Assembly (NCBI GenBank): GCA_965229545.1
Contig: OZ245887.1
Span: forward strand, 558,001 to 622,000
Length of the DNA: 64,000 nucleotides
Origin: Megaera sp965229545
GTDB lineage: Bacteria; Pseudomonadota; Alphaproteobacteria; Rickettsiales; Rickettsiaceae
Direction: 5' to 3'
This document shows positions 28,917-37,351 of the stretch, piece by piece. The notes beneath the pieces were generated by a model. The model searched no databases. It saw only the letters and a program-made list of their open reading frames with translations, and was not told the DNA's origin. Made by a program: the position numbers and the translations under genes. Positions within the stretch are counted from its first letter, which is position 1. Each line of letters starts with the position of its first letter.

Positions 28917-30042
28917 CTCCAGCCTTCAAATATTGAACTAATATTAGAGAAATGATACAATGGTATTGTATCAAGAGTAATAACAAAATGTCTAATAAAA
29001 AATTATCACCAAGCGATCTCAAGATATTAAGAAAGAAAGCAGTGGAAGCAATAGTTATACATGGAATAAGCAAGAAACAAGCATCTATTACCTTTGGGTT
29101 TTCTAGGAGTTCTATATGGAAATATCTTAAAGAGTACAAAATTTATAAGGAAGAAAGCTTTCGCTATAAGAAGCGAGGAGTAAAGGTAGGAACAGGATCT
29201 AAAATCAGTAAAAATCAAGAAGAGGAATTAAAATCTAAAATTTTATCACATACACCTGATGAATTGGGAATGGATTATACGTTATGGAATAGTAAAGTGG
29301 TACAAGAATATATAGAATCCAATTACCTTTATCAGTATAACAGGCGTTCTATAAGAAAAATTATGAATAGATTGGGTTTTACGTCTCAAAAACCAATTAA
29401 ATCAGCCTATCAACGTAATCCAGAGAAGATAAAAGAATGGTTAACAGTCACATATCCAGAAATCAAGTCTCGTGCAATGAAAGAAAGTGCTAGAATTTAT
29501 TGGGGAGATGAAATGGGGATACAATCAACAGATAATCGAGGTAAAACATATGCTCTTAAAGGCAAGACCCCAGCAATCAAGAGAAGTGGCTCAAGATTTA
29601 AATGTAATATGCTAGCTGCTATTAGTCCGCAAGGGTTTATGAACTGGATGGTATTTGAAGATAATTTTACCAGCAAAAAGTGTATTGAATTTTTAGGTAG
29701 ACTGATCAGACAAATTAAGCAGAAAATATTTTTGATATTAGATAATCATAGAGTGCATCACAGTAAAAAGGTAAAAGCTTATGTAGAAAGACATAAGGAC
29801 AAGCTAGAATTGTTTTATTTACCATCATATTGTCCTGATATGAATCCACAAGAACTTGTAAACCAAGATGTCAAAGCTAACTCCAATAATTTTCGAGTAC
29901 TAAAATCAGTAAAAGATTTAACAATTAATGTACGGTCCTATTTAACACAAATTCAGTTTAATGGTATAAAAATTCAAAATTATTTGAAAAAGAAAGAAAT
30001 AGCTTATGCTACTATATAATGTTCAATATTTAAAGGCCAGAG
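28917..30042 (+). mobile_element. Full-length IS630-family element
   Basis: About 1.13 kb with terminal repeats CTCCAGCCTTCAAATATTGAACT on the left and the complement of CTCTGGCCTTTAAATATTGAAC on the right. TA dinucleotides flank it (28915-28916 and 30043-30044), as expected for IS630/Tc1-mariner insertion. It contains one complete transposase gene. Its left side abuts the truncated inverted copy and its right side abuts istA. Confidence 0.88.
28988..30019 (+). CDS. IS630-family transposase (intact)
   Basis: DDE transposase of about 343 residues from the ATG at 28988 (MSNKKLSPSD). The N-terminal helix-turn-helix is KKQASITFGFSRSSIWKYL. Catalytic residues appear in YWGDEMG, FLILDNHRVHH and PDMNPQE. 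A longer frame from 28952 adds residues unlike the other copy. The carboxyl end extends ten residues past that of the copy at 32.9 kb, which stops early. This is the only seemingly complete IS630 transposase in the window. Confidence 0.88.
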   Translation: MSNKKLSPSDLKILRKKAVEAIVIHGISKKQASITFGFSRSSIWKYLKEYKIYKEESFRYKKRGVKVGTGSKISKNQEEELKSKILSHTPDELGMDYTLWNSKVVQEYIESNYLYQYNRRSIRKIMNRLGFTSQKPIKSAYQRNPEKIKEWLTVTYPEIKSRAMKESARIYWGDEMGIQSTDNRGKTYALKGKTPAIKRSGSRFKCNMLAAISPQGFMNWMVFEDNFTSKKCIEFLGRLIRQIKQKIFLILDNHRVHHSKKVKAYVERHKDKLELFYLPSYCPDMNPQELVNQDVKANSNNFRVLKSVKDLTINVRSYLTQIQFNGIKIQNYLKKKEIAYATI

Positions 30043-31098
30043 TAATATTCTATGTGATATTTCATTTTTACACCACTTGATCGCTTCAATATTAGCCTCT
30101 ATAATATTGCTATATGATTTACCGGCTATAAGTTGTTCTCTAACTATCCTAATAGAGCGCTCCACTTTGCCTTTATGCTCCGGCTTAAAAACTTTAGTTG
30201 GATCTATTGTAAAACCATAAAACCTTGATAATTCTGAATAAGTCTCATTTAAAGTATGGTCATAAATATCAGGTTTAATGACCCCGGCTTTTAAATTATC
30301 CAATATTACTCTACTGGGTACACCACCAAAAAAGTTGAAAGCATTTACATGGAGCTGAGCCCAACTAACTTGGTCCTGTGAAAAAGCAAACTCTACGTAA
30401 CGATAACGATTATGGGACAGAGTCATTACAAAAGCATAAAGTTTTCTATTTTTACCATTAACATCCTGAATCTTGCCAATATAACCAAAATCTACCTGAG
30501 CTTCTTGACCCGGTTCAGTCTTTATATGAATAGTACTCTTGGGTAGCTTAGGAAAAGCTTTTTGAATATATCGGTTAATACTCCGATTACTTACTTTCAC
30601 ACCTTCTGATAATAGTAAACGCCGAATTTTGGTGTGGGTTATACTTCTTTGTTTTAGCCAGTTCCCTATTGCCTCATTATATTCTGCAAGCATTATCATC
30701 GCAGATGCTTTCTGTATAGGTTCGTTCTTATATAATTTTTCTTCAACCTTGATTGCTATCCTGTTTAATTCAGAATCACTAGCTAAAATACTGAGATTTT
30801 CTTGTCTTGCTAACTCAATATATTTTCTTATTGTATCCCTCGATAGATCAAATGATCTGGCTATCTGTCTTTGGCTGTTACCTTTGATGTGCTGGTACAG
30901 CACTTCTCTAATTGTTGACATACTATATTTCCTCATTCAATTTAATTTAAACTCTAATTTAGTTAACAAATAAATTAACTAAATTAGCATTGTTCTTTTC
31001 TTTTGAAAGTGGACTTCTCACCTGGCGCAGGGGTGGACTAGTATGCTTGGCGCAGATTCTTTTTTACTGGCCTAGTATACCCCCTGGCGCACAACACT

Positions 31099-32493
31099 AA
31101 TCCGGTCAAACTCAAGAAAGAAGGACCTGGACAGCAAATACAAAATCTTAATACCTTTTCCAAACTGCGAGATTTTTATAGCGGCCAAACACTAATTAAC
31201 GTAGTTGATATACCTTTTACCTTTACCTTCTTAGTGTTGATTTCGTATTTAACCGGCAAACTCGTTATAGTACCAATAACATTAATCGCTATTTTTACGA
31301 TCATCGTTACCTAGTTCATAGGTAATAAATTAAAACAGGCTCTGCTAAGCCAGGGAGGTGTAGATGATAAAAGATATAATTTTATTGTTGAAGCCTTGCA
31401 AGGCATTCATACTATTAAATCCTTAGGCCTAGAAGCAATTTTTACCAGACGTTATGCAAGGCTCGAAGAAGAGTCTAGCCTCCATAACTATAAAACTGCC
31501 TTAATAAGTACGGAAGGTTATACTTTTGGTATATTATTTAATGAATTAATGGTTGTATCAGTGGTAGCTTTTGGAGCCCCCATGGTAATTAATGGAGACT
31601 TTACCAGTGGTGCCCTGGTTGCAACTGTATTACTTGCGGGAATGTTAATGCAGCCAATACAAAAGACTTTATTTCTTTGGACACAGTTTCAAGAATATAG
31701 AATAGCCACCAACCAAGCTACAAAAATGTTTTCTATTGAACAAATAGAACGCCGTCAAATAGATCCTAAAGAATATAAGGAAATCGGTGCGATAAAACTA
31801 GAGAATGTATCTTTCGGTTATGGAGAAAAAATGGTCTTTAAAAATATTAATTTAGATCTAAAAATTCCTGATACTATCGGCATTAGAGGAGATAATAACG
31901 CAGGAAAAGCAACTTTAATGCGTTTAATTGCAGGTATTTTAAAACCAACTGGTGGCAGAATATTCGTAAATGGTATTCCTCCTAGTGATTATCAGTCCGA
32001 AGAATTAGTTAAATATATTGGATACATCTCCTCCAATAATGTCATTTTTCAAGGAACTATTTTGGAAAACCTCACTGCTTTCGATGAAAATATGGAACAT
32101 GAGGCATTAGAAATAGCTAAAATGCTCAATCTAGATAAAGAAATTGCTCTTCTGCCTAAAGGATATGATACAAAGGTTAGTGATGGAATCGCTGATATTA
32201 TTGCTCCTAGCATAAAACAAAGAATAGCTATTGCAAGAGCTCTCATTCATAAACCTAAAATAATATTATTTCATAATGCAGACAGAGGTTTAGATAAGGA
32301 AGGGTATAATTTATTAATTAAATTCCTCCATTTAATTAATAATCAGACTACTACAATTATAGTAACAGAAGACCACAATATCAATTTGCTTGTAGATAGA
32401 GAATACCTTTTAAAAGACGGAAAATTAACTGAAATAAACTCAAAAGATAGTAGAGCTTATGATTTAAAACCTTATAAAGAGTTAAAAATATGA
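31099..32493 (+). pseudogene. 3' part of a type I secretion-type ABC transporter with degenerate ATPase motifs
   Basis: Remnant of an exporter ABC protein (transmembrane plus ATPase). The frame opens at the IS21 edge as NPVKLKKEGPGQQIQNLNTF and FYSGQTLINVVDIPFTF, typical of T1SS ABC proteins, then meets a TAG at 31312-31314. The rest is open to 32493. The ATPase motifs are eroded: Walker A reads GDNNAGKATL, the signature region IIAPSIKQRIAIARAL lacks LSGGQ, and Walker B reads ILFHNADRGLD without the catalytic Glu. It overlaps the next ABC gene by 4 bases. It could be decay, or once an inactive partner of a heterodimer. Confidence 0.75.
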
Positions 32494-32873
32494 AAACTAA
32501 TATCCCTCTTGCAGATCTAGCAGAAGGGGGAAAATTAAATTTTATTGATACTGATAAAATTGATGAATTAATGGCATTATTTGAAATGCACAATTTAGTT
32601 CCTAATTTATCGGAGGACAGCCACCTTTTTGCAAGTTCCCTTGCTATACTACTTTCTTCGTTGAAATGGGATGGAAATGCAAAAAACCTTTTCGATTCAT
32701 TGCTATATGTAAGAAATAGAAACATAGATTTGCTGGATATTGTAAATACTATGGCTAATCTAGGCTTTGCCAGTCATACCATGGTTATTAATATCAATGA
32801 AATTGATGAGAGACTATTTCCATGCCTTTATATACCGCATAAGTTAAATGCTTCTCCTCTTGTAATTTTATTA

Positions 32874-33999
32874 TTCTGGCCTTTAAATATTGAACATTAT
32901 ATAGTAGCATAAGCTATTTCTTTCTTTTAAAAATAATTTTGAATTTTTATACCATTAAACTGAATTTGTGTTAAATAGGACCGTACATTAATTGTTAAAT
33001 CTTTTACTGATTTTAGTACTCGAAAATTATTGGAGTTAGCTTTGACATCTTGGTTTACAAGTTCTTGTGGATTCATATCAGGACAATATGATGGTAAATA
33101 AAACAATTCTAGCTTGTCCTTATGTCTTTCTACATAAGCTTTTACCTTTTTACTGTGATGCACTCTATGATTATCTAATATCAAAAATATTTTCTGCTTA
33201 ATTTGTCTGATCAGTCTACCTAAAAATTCAATACACTTTTTGCTGGTAAAATTATCTTCAAATACCATCCAGTTCATAAACCCTTGCGGACTAATAGCAG
33301 CTAGCATATTACATTTAAATCTTGAGCCACTTCTCTTGATTGCTGGGGTCTTGCCTTTAAGACCATATGTTTTACCTCGATTATCTGTTGATTGTATCCC
33401 CATTTCATCTCCCCAATAAATTCTAGCACTTTCTTTCATTGCACGAGACTTGATTTCTGGATATGTGACTGTTAACCATTCTTTTATCTTCTCTGGATTA
33501 CGTTGATAGGCTGATTTAATTGGTTTTTGAGACGTAAAACCCAATCTATTCATAATTTTTCTTATAGAACGCCTGTTATACTGATAAAGGTAATTGGATT
33601 CTATATATTCTTGTACCACTTTACTATTCCATAACGTATAATCCATTCCCAATTCATCAGGTGTATGTGATAAAATTTTAGATTTTAATTCCTCTTCTTG
33701 ATTTTTACTGATTTTAGATCCTGTTCCTACCTTTACTCCTAGCTTCTTATAGCGAAAGCTTTCTTCCTTATAAATTTTGTACTCTTTAAGATATTTCCAT
33801 ATAGAACTCCTAGAAAACCCAAAGGTAATAGATGCTTGTTTCTTGCTTATTCCATGTATAACTATTGCTTCCACTGCTTTCTTTCTTAATATCTTGAGAT
33901 CGCTTGGTGATAATTTTTTATTAGACATTTTGTTATTACTCTTGATACAATATCATTATATCATTTCTCTAATGTTAGTTTAATATTTAAAGGCCGGAG
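32874..33999 (-). mobile_element. IS630-family element, third copy
   Basis: About 1.13 kb flanked by TA at 32872-32873 and 34000-34001. The ends read TTCTGGCCTTTAAATATTG and, on the other side, the complement of CTCCGGCCTTTAAATATT. It is nearly identical to the copy at 28.9 kb. It sits inside the second ABC transporter gene. Confidence 0.88.
32927..33928 (-). CDS. IS630-family transposase, slightly shortened at the C-terminus
   Basis: Nearly identical to the transposase at 28988-30019, with the same helix-turn-helix and DDE segments (YWGDEMG, LDNHRVHH, DMNPQE). A change in the T run before the 3' end gives TTT TAA, so the protein ends NYF after 333 residues and lacks about ten C-terminal residues. 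All catalytic motifs lie upstream, so activity may persist. Confidence 0.85.
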   Translation of the reverse strand: MSNKKLSPSDLKILRKKAVEAIVIHGISKKQASITFGFSRSSIWKYLKEYKIYKEESFRYKKLGVKVGTGSKISKNQEEELKSKILSHTPDELGMDYTLWNSKVVQEYIESNYLYQYNRRSIRKIMNRLGFTSQKPIKSAYQRNPEKIKEWLTVTYPEIKSRAMKESARIYWGDEMGIQSTDNRGKTYGLKGKTPAIKRSGSRFKCNMLAAISPQGFMNWMVFEDNFTSKKCIEFLGRLIRQIKQKIFLILDNHRVHHSKKVKAYVERHKDKLELFYLPSYCPDMNPQELVNQDVKANSNNFRVLKSVKDLTINVRSYLTQIQFNGIKIQNYF

Positions 34000-34321
34000 T
34001 AATAACAAAAAAAGAAGGATATTTTTCAGCTTTCCATGCACGAAAAAAACAAATTGTAGAGTTTAAAGCTAAAAAAGAATTTCTAGGAGATGATTATTTT
34101 TTGAAAAAAATAATCTAGAGAAAATAGAAGATGAGAATCAAACTAAAAAGTCAGCAGGTTTAACTTGGTTTCGAATCATTTTTGCGAGGTTTCGACCAAT
34201 TATTAATGAAATTATTTTAACTAGCGTAGTTATCAATCTTTTGTCCTTGGCTATGCCGTTTTTTATTATGTCGATATACAATACTGTAATAGGTTCAGGA
34301 TCAACTGACACCTTATTACAG

Positions 34322-35681
34322 TTAGTAGTGGGTGTGGGAATCGCAAGTAGGGGCTGAAGCAATTCTTAGGGTCGTCAGGTTGAAGTTAGTAGTCTGGCTT
34401 GGAGTCTGGCTTGACAATATAGTTTGTATTTTTAATTCCAGTAAATCATGCCTAAAATCCCCGCATAAAATTTCAAATTGATTCAATGCCAAAGACCAAT
34501 TTTTAATTGGCATGGTCCATTTTTTGGCAGCATTTTTTAGAGCCAAAAATACGATTTTTAAAATAGACTTATCATCTGGAAAAACCCCTTTATTGTTGAT
34601 GATTTTTCTGATTTGACGATTTATCGATTCTATCGCATTGGTAGTATAAATTACCCGCCTAATCTCATCAGGAAAAGCAAAAAGAGGAATAATCCCGTTC
34701 CAATTCCTTTGCCAAATATCAGAGATCACAGGATATTTATTATCCCATTTAGCAGCAAACGATTTTAGCTCCAGATATCCTATTTCTTCGCTGTTTGCAG
34801 TGTAAATCCTTTTAAGATCCGCTGTGACCGCTTTTAAATCCTTATAAGAAACATATTTTACAGAATTCCTCGCCATATGTACTATACAGAGTTGTACAAT
34901 CGTATTAGGATAAATGCTATTTATGGCTTCAGGAAAGCCTTTTAATCCATCAACGCATGCTACATATATCTGTTTTATCCCTCTGTTCTTTAGCTCAGTT
35001 ACAACCTGCATCCAAAACTTGGAACCTTCATTTTTACCGACCCAGATCCCCAGTAATTCCTTTTTCCCTTCCATGTTAACACCTATTGCAAGATATACCG
35101 CTTTGTTAATTACTGTACGATTATCCCTTGCTTTAACGTGTATGCAATCCAAATATAATATTGGATATATATCGTCTAGGGACCTGTTTTGCCATGTAGT
35201 AACTTCTTCTATTACTCCGTCAGTGACAGTTGATATAAGGTCCTTGGAAATATTGGTCTGGTATATCTCCTCTAAATGGCTATGTATCTCACTGACAGTC
35301 ATCCCTCTTGCATATAGTAAAATCACTTTATCATCAAAACCACTAAATCTCCTAACTCCTTCAGGAATCAATTGAGGTTCAAATTCTCCTTCCCTGTCCC
35401 TCGAAACATCTACGGTAATCTGATGACCGTCATCATCTATAATCGTTTTTTCATAACTGCCGTTGCGACGATTATTATCGCTCTTGATTATCTTACTATG
35501 TTTAGAATAGCCTAGATCGTGTGCTAATTCACTTTCAAGAATTCTCTCTACTATTTGCTTTTTAAGTTTATTAAATAATCCACCCGCGACCAAATAATTC
35601 AGATGGATCTGCTTTTGATAGTAATTCTTCGACTAATTTAGTATTTATATCTACTTCTTTTTCTGCTAATTTTTTAGCCAT
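34322..35681 (-). pseudogene. IS256-family mutator-type transposase with N-terminal frameshift
   Basis: Mutator-class DDE transposase. The ATG at 35679-35681 opens MAKKLAEKEVDINTKLVEEL and runs to FGRGWII before a stop. The family-typical continuation GLFNKLKKQIVERILESE is in the +1 frame, open from a TTG at 35593. The core is otherwise intact: YLDCIHVKARD, YVACVDGLKGFPEAI and TTNAIESINRQIRK carry the expected acidic residues. The last about 35 residues to 34322 run past the element end and are not family sequence. The same frameshift occurs in copy 2. Confidence 0.8.
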
Positions 35682-35764
35682 TTTTTCCTCTGTATTTAAG
35701 TTGCTTTTTTATAGTATCTTCTGCTATATCCTTTTGCAACTTACACAAACTATATGACAGACTC
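34402..35764 (-). mobile_element. IS256-family element, copy 1
   Basis: The end at 35764 reads outward-in as GAGTCTGTCATATAGTTTGT, identical to the left end of the copy at 43409. The other end, near 34402, reads GAGTCTGGCTTGACAATATAG, altered by an apparent 6-base insertion and a nearby repeat of TCTGGCTTG. The element carries one transposase gene on the minus strand. Its 35750-35764 end forms the last codons of ksgA. No clear 8-base target duplication is seen. A 56-base stretch (34346-34401) between it and the ABC remnant is unexplained. Confidence 0.8.
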
Positions 35765-36583
35765 TAAAATTACTTTAGCTAAAGCTAAATAATCATCTGG
35801 CGAGAGATCTTCTGCACGTAGAGATTCCTTAAGGGATAATTTCTCTAATATAATACTAATATCTGGAGATAAGGTTTTTAAAGAAGACTTAATCATTTTT
35901 CTTCGGCCCGAAAAGGCAAGATTTGTAATTTGTTCAATTTTTGTTAACAATTGCAGGTTAGGGGCATTTTCTTTAGGTTCAAGTCTTACTACACTAGACC
36001 AGATTTTTGGTTCAGGGTAGAAAGCTTTAGGACTAACATCAAAGCATTTTGTTATTTTACAGACAATTTGGCAAATAACAGATAATCTACCGTAAGATTT
36101 GATGGCAGGTTTAGCGATAATCCTATCTACTACCTCTTTTTGTAGCATTAAGGTCATGCTGTTTATTTTTTTAGACTGGAGTAACCATGATGTTAACAAA
36201 ACGCTACCGATATTATAAGGCAAATTAGAAATTATGGTTAGTTTTTTATCAGTTACTAGTTCCGATAAATTTACTTTTAGGGCATCAGCTTGCTTTATAA
36301 TGAGGTTTGGATAAACAGTTTTTATTTCCTCAAGCAGGGGTATGCACCTTGCATCCATTTCGATAACTGTTAGTCTTCCGGATGAAGTCTTTAAAATAGA
36401 GCGAGTCAAGCTGGCTGGACCAGGGCCTATCTCCAGGGCAACACCGCCATCCTGCAAGCCGCTTGCTTTTACAATTTTATCACATAGGGTTTCATCGAAT
36501 ATAAAATTCTGACCCAGTTTTTTTAAAGGAGCGATTCTATGTTTAGCCGCTAATTTCGCTATTGATGGAAAGTTATTAGACAT
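35750..36583 (-). CDS. ksgA: 16S rRNA dimethyladenosine transferase; C-terminus encoded by an IS end
   Basis: Methylates A1518 and A1519 in the 16S rRNA 3' helix during small-subunit maturation. LKKLGQNFIFDETLC opens the family core, EIGPGPASLTR is the SAM-binding loop near residue 49, and ISNLPYNIGSVLL is the catalytic NLPY. I start at the ATG at 36583 (277 residues); a longer frame reads back through iscA and is not credible. The start overlaps iscA by 8 bases. The last codons GAG TCT GTC ATA TAG lie in the IS256 terminal repeat, so the native stop has been replaced. Confidence 0.92.
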   Translation of the reverse strand: MSNNFPSIAKLAAKHRIAPLKKLGQNFIFDETLCDKIVKASGLQDGGVALEIGPGPASLTRSILKTSSGRLTVIEMDARCIPLLEEIKTVYPNLIIKQADALKVNLSELVTDKKLTIISNLPYNIGSVLLTSWLLQSKKINSMTLMLQKEVVDRIIAKPAIKSYGRLSVICQIVCKITKCFDVSPKAFYPEPKIWSSVVRLEPKENAPNLQLLTKIEQITNLAFSGRRKMIKSSLKTLSPDISIILEKLSLKESLRAEDLSPDDYLALAKVILESVI

Positions 36584-36941
36584 TAAATGAACTTCCGCAG
36601 CCGCATTTCCCTTTCTCGTTAGGATTGGAAAAAGTAAAGCCGGACTTAAATTTTTCACTAACATAATCCATTTGGGTACCAAGAAGGTACATAACAGCTT
36701 TGGGGTCTATTAAAATAGTTACCTCTTGATTCTGGATTACCTCATCATATTTGCTTTTTTCATCGGCATATTCTACAAAATATTTCAAGCCTGAACAACC
36801 GCCGGATTTAACCCCGATTCTTATTCCTACGGATGGCTTTCCTCTTTGCTCAAGCAAATATTTTACTTGAGCAATAGCCCTTTCAGTTAGAGACATTATT
36901 TGTTTTTTTTGAATGGGATTGTTTTGCACAACAGCTTTCAT
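36576..36941 (-). CDS. iscA: Iron-sulfur cluster assembly protein IscA
   Basis: A-type carrier of the isc operon. The three cysteines are in SGGCSGLKYFVEY and GKCGCGSSFNV. Its 121 residues include an N-terminal tail; a start at the Met at 36896 (MSLTERAIAQ) would give the usual 107 residues and is a fair alternative. It follows iscU by 5 bases and overlaps ksgA by 8. It is a different protein from the ErpA-like one at 18.4 kb. Confidence 0.93.
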   Translation of the reverse strand: MKAVVQNNPIQKKQIMSLTERAIAQVKYLLEQRGKPSVGIRIGVKSGGCSGLKYFVEYADEKSKYDEVIQNQEVTILIDPKAVMYLLGTQMDYVSEKFKSGFTFSNPNEKGKCGCGSSFNV

Positions 36942-36946
36942 AGCAG

Positions 36947-37327
36947 TTACTTTTGCTTTTGCTTATAATCATTTACTGCTGCCTTAATAGCATCTTCCGC
37001 AAGCAAAGAACAGTGTAATTTTACCGGAGGAAGAGACAAATGCTTAGCTATCTCGGTGTTTTTTATCCCCATTGCTTCATCAAGCTTTTTTCCTTTTACC
37101 CATTCACTAACAAGAGAACTAGAAGCAATAGCTGAGCCACAACCAAAAGCTTTAAACTTAGCGTCAGTAATAGTCCCTTCTTCATTAACTTTAATCTGTA
37201 ATTTTAGGACGTCTCCACAAGCCGGAGCTCCTACAAGTCCTGTGCCAACTGACTTATCTTTTTTATCAAGAACTCCTACATTTCGTGGATTCTCGTAATG
37301 GTCGATTACTTCTTTACTATATGCCAT
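36947..37327 (-). CDS. iscU: Iron-sulfur cluster scaffold IscU
   Basis: Scaffold on which Fe-S clusters are built from sulfur given by IscS. The three ligand cysteines appear in APACGDVLKLQI, AFGCGSAIASSSL and LPPVKLHCSLLAEDAI, with LPPVK being the HscA-binding motif. The 126 residues are normal. It sits between iscS and iscA. The hscB-hscA-fdx genes that often follow are not in this window. Confidence 0.96.
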   Translation of the reverse strand: MAYSKEVIDHYENPRNVGVLDKKDKSVGTGLVGAPACGDVLKLQIKVNEEGTITDAKFKAFGCGSAIASSSLVSEWVKGKKLDEAMGIKNTEIAKHLSLPPVKLHCSLLAEDAIKAAVNDYKQKQK

Positions 37328-37351
37328 AATTATACCACTCCAACTTTATTT

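Larger units (their letters stand above)
27853..30936 (-). pseudogene. istA: IS21 transposase IstA, split by an IS630 insertion
   Basis: DDE transposase of the IS21 family in two pieces. The N-terminal part (30936 down to about 30045) has a helix-turn-helix (SQRQIARSFDLSRDTIRKYI) and catalytic-core segments QVDFGYIG, VILDNLKAGV and KVERSIRIVREQL. The C-terminal part runs from about 28473 to 27853. Removing 28476-30042 and one TA copy rejoins the halves in frame as SHRILICTTTGSK. The native gene would be about 500 residues. The start at 30936 or at the Met six residues in are both possible. Confidence 0.85.
26996..31096 (-). mobile_element. IS21-family element carrying a nested IS630-family insertion
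   Basis: Ends share TGTTGTGCGCCAGG as terminal inverted repeats (26996 onward, and its complement ending at 31096). Each end also carries the internal repeat GCGCCAGRTGAGAAGTCCAC, as IS21 elements with multiple end repeats do. Inside lie istA and istB on the minus strand. Without the 1.57-kb IS630 insertion it would be about 2.5 kb, normal for IS21. No target duplication is visible at the outer ends. Both genes are broken, so the element is probably not mobile by itself. Confidence 0.85.
32490..34345 (+). pseudogene. 5' part of a second type I secretion ABC transporter, broken by two IS elements
   Basis: The start ATG at 32490 overlaps the previous ABC gene. Residues 1-126 form an N-terminal C39-like accessory domain (MANLGFASHTMVININEIDERL). 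IS630 copy C interrupts it at a TA; removing it rejoins the frame as PLVILLITKKEGYFSAFHA. One frameshift follows in the T run near 34098-34103. The frame then gives the first membrane segments, INEIILTSVVINLLSLAMPF, and the linker IYNTVIGSGSTDTLLQLVV, typical of T1SS ABC proteins. It ends near 34345 before the IS256 copy; the rest of the gene and its ATPase are absent. Confidence 0.75.

Noticed and set aside
28903..29218. Minus-strand open frames opposite the IS630 transposase start
   Set aside because: They are antisense shadows; the same mirror frame appears at the other copy at 33777-33983 with no family signal.
26996..31096. Target-site duplication of the IS21 element
   Set aside because: The flanks GGGTGAT and CTAATCC do not match, so I claim no duplication.
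34160..34200. T-loop-like TTTCGA segments suggesting tRNA
   Set aside because: They lie in the ABC remnant coding frame and no acceptor, D or anticodon stems fit around them.
34322..34430. C-terminal 35 residues of the IS256 frame as a novel transposase domain
   Set aside because: The residues come from reading past the element end into unrelated sequence; copy 2 ends right after the family core.
35585..35600. Programmed -1 frameshift in IS256
   Set aside because: The downstream frame is +1, not -1, there is no slippery heptamer, and IS256 transposases are normally a single frame. An inherited one-base insertion is simpler.
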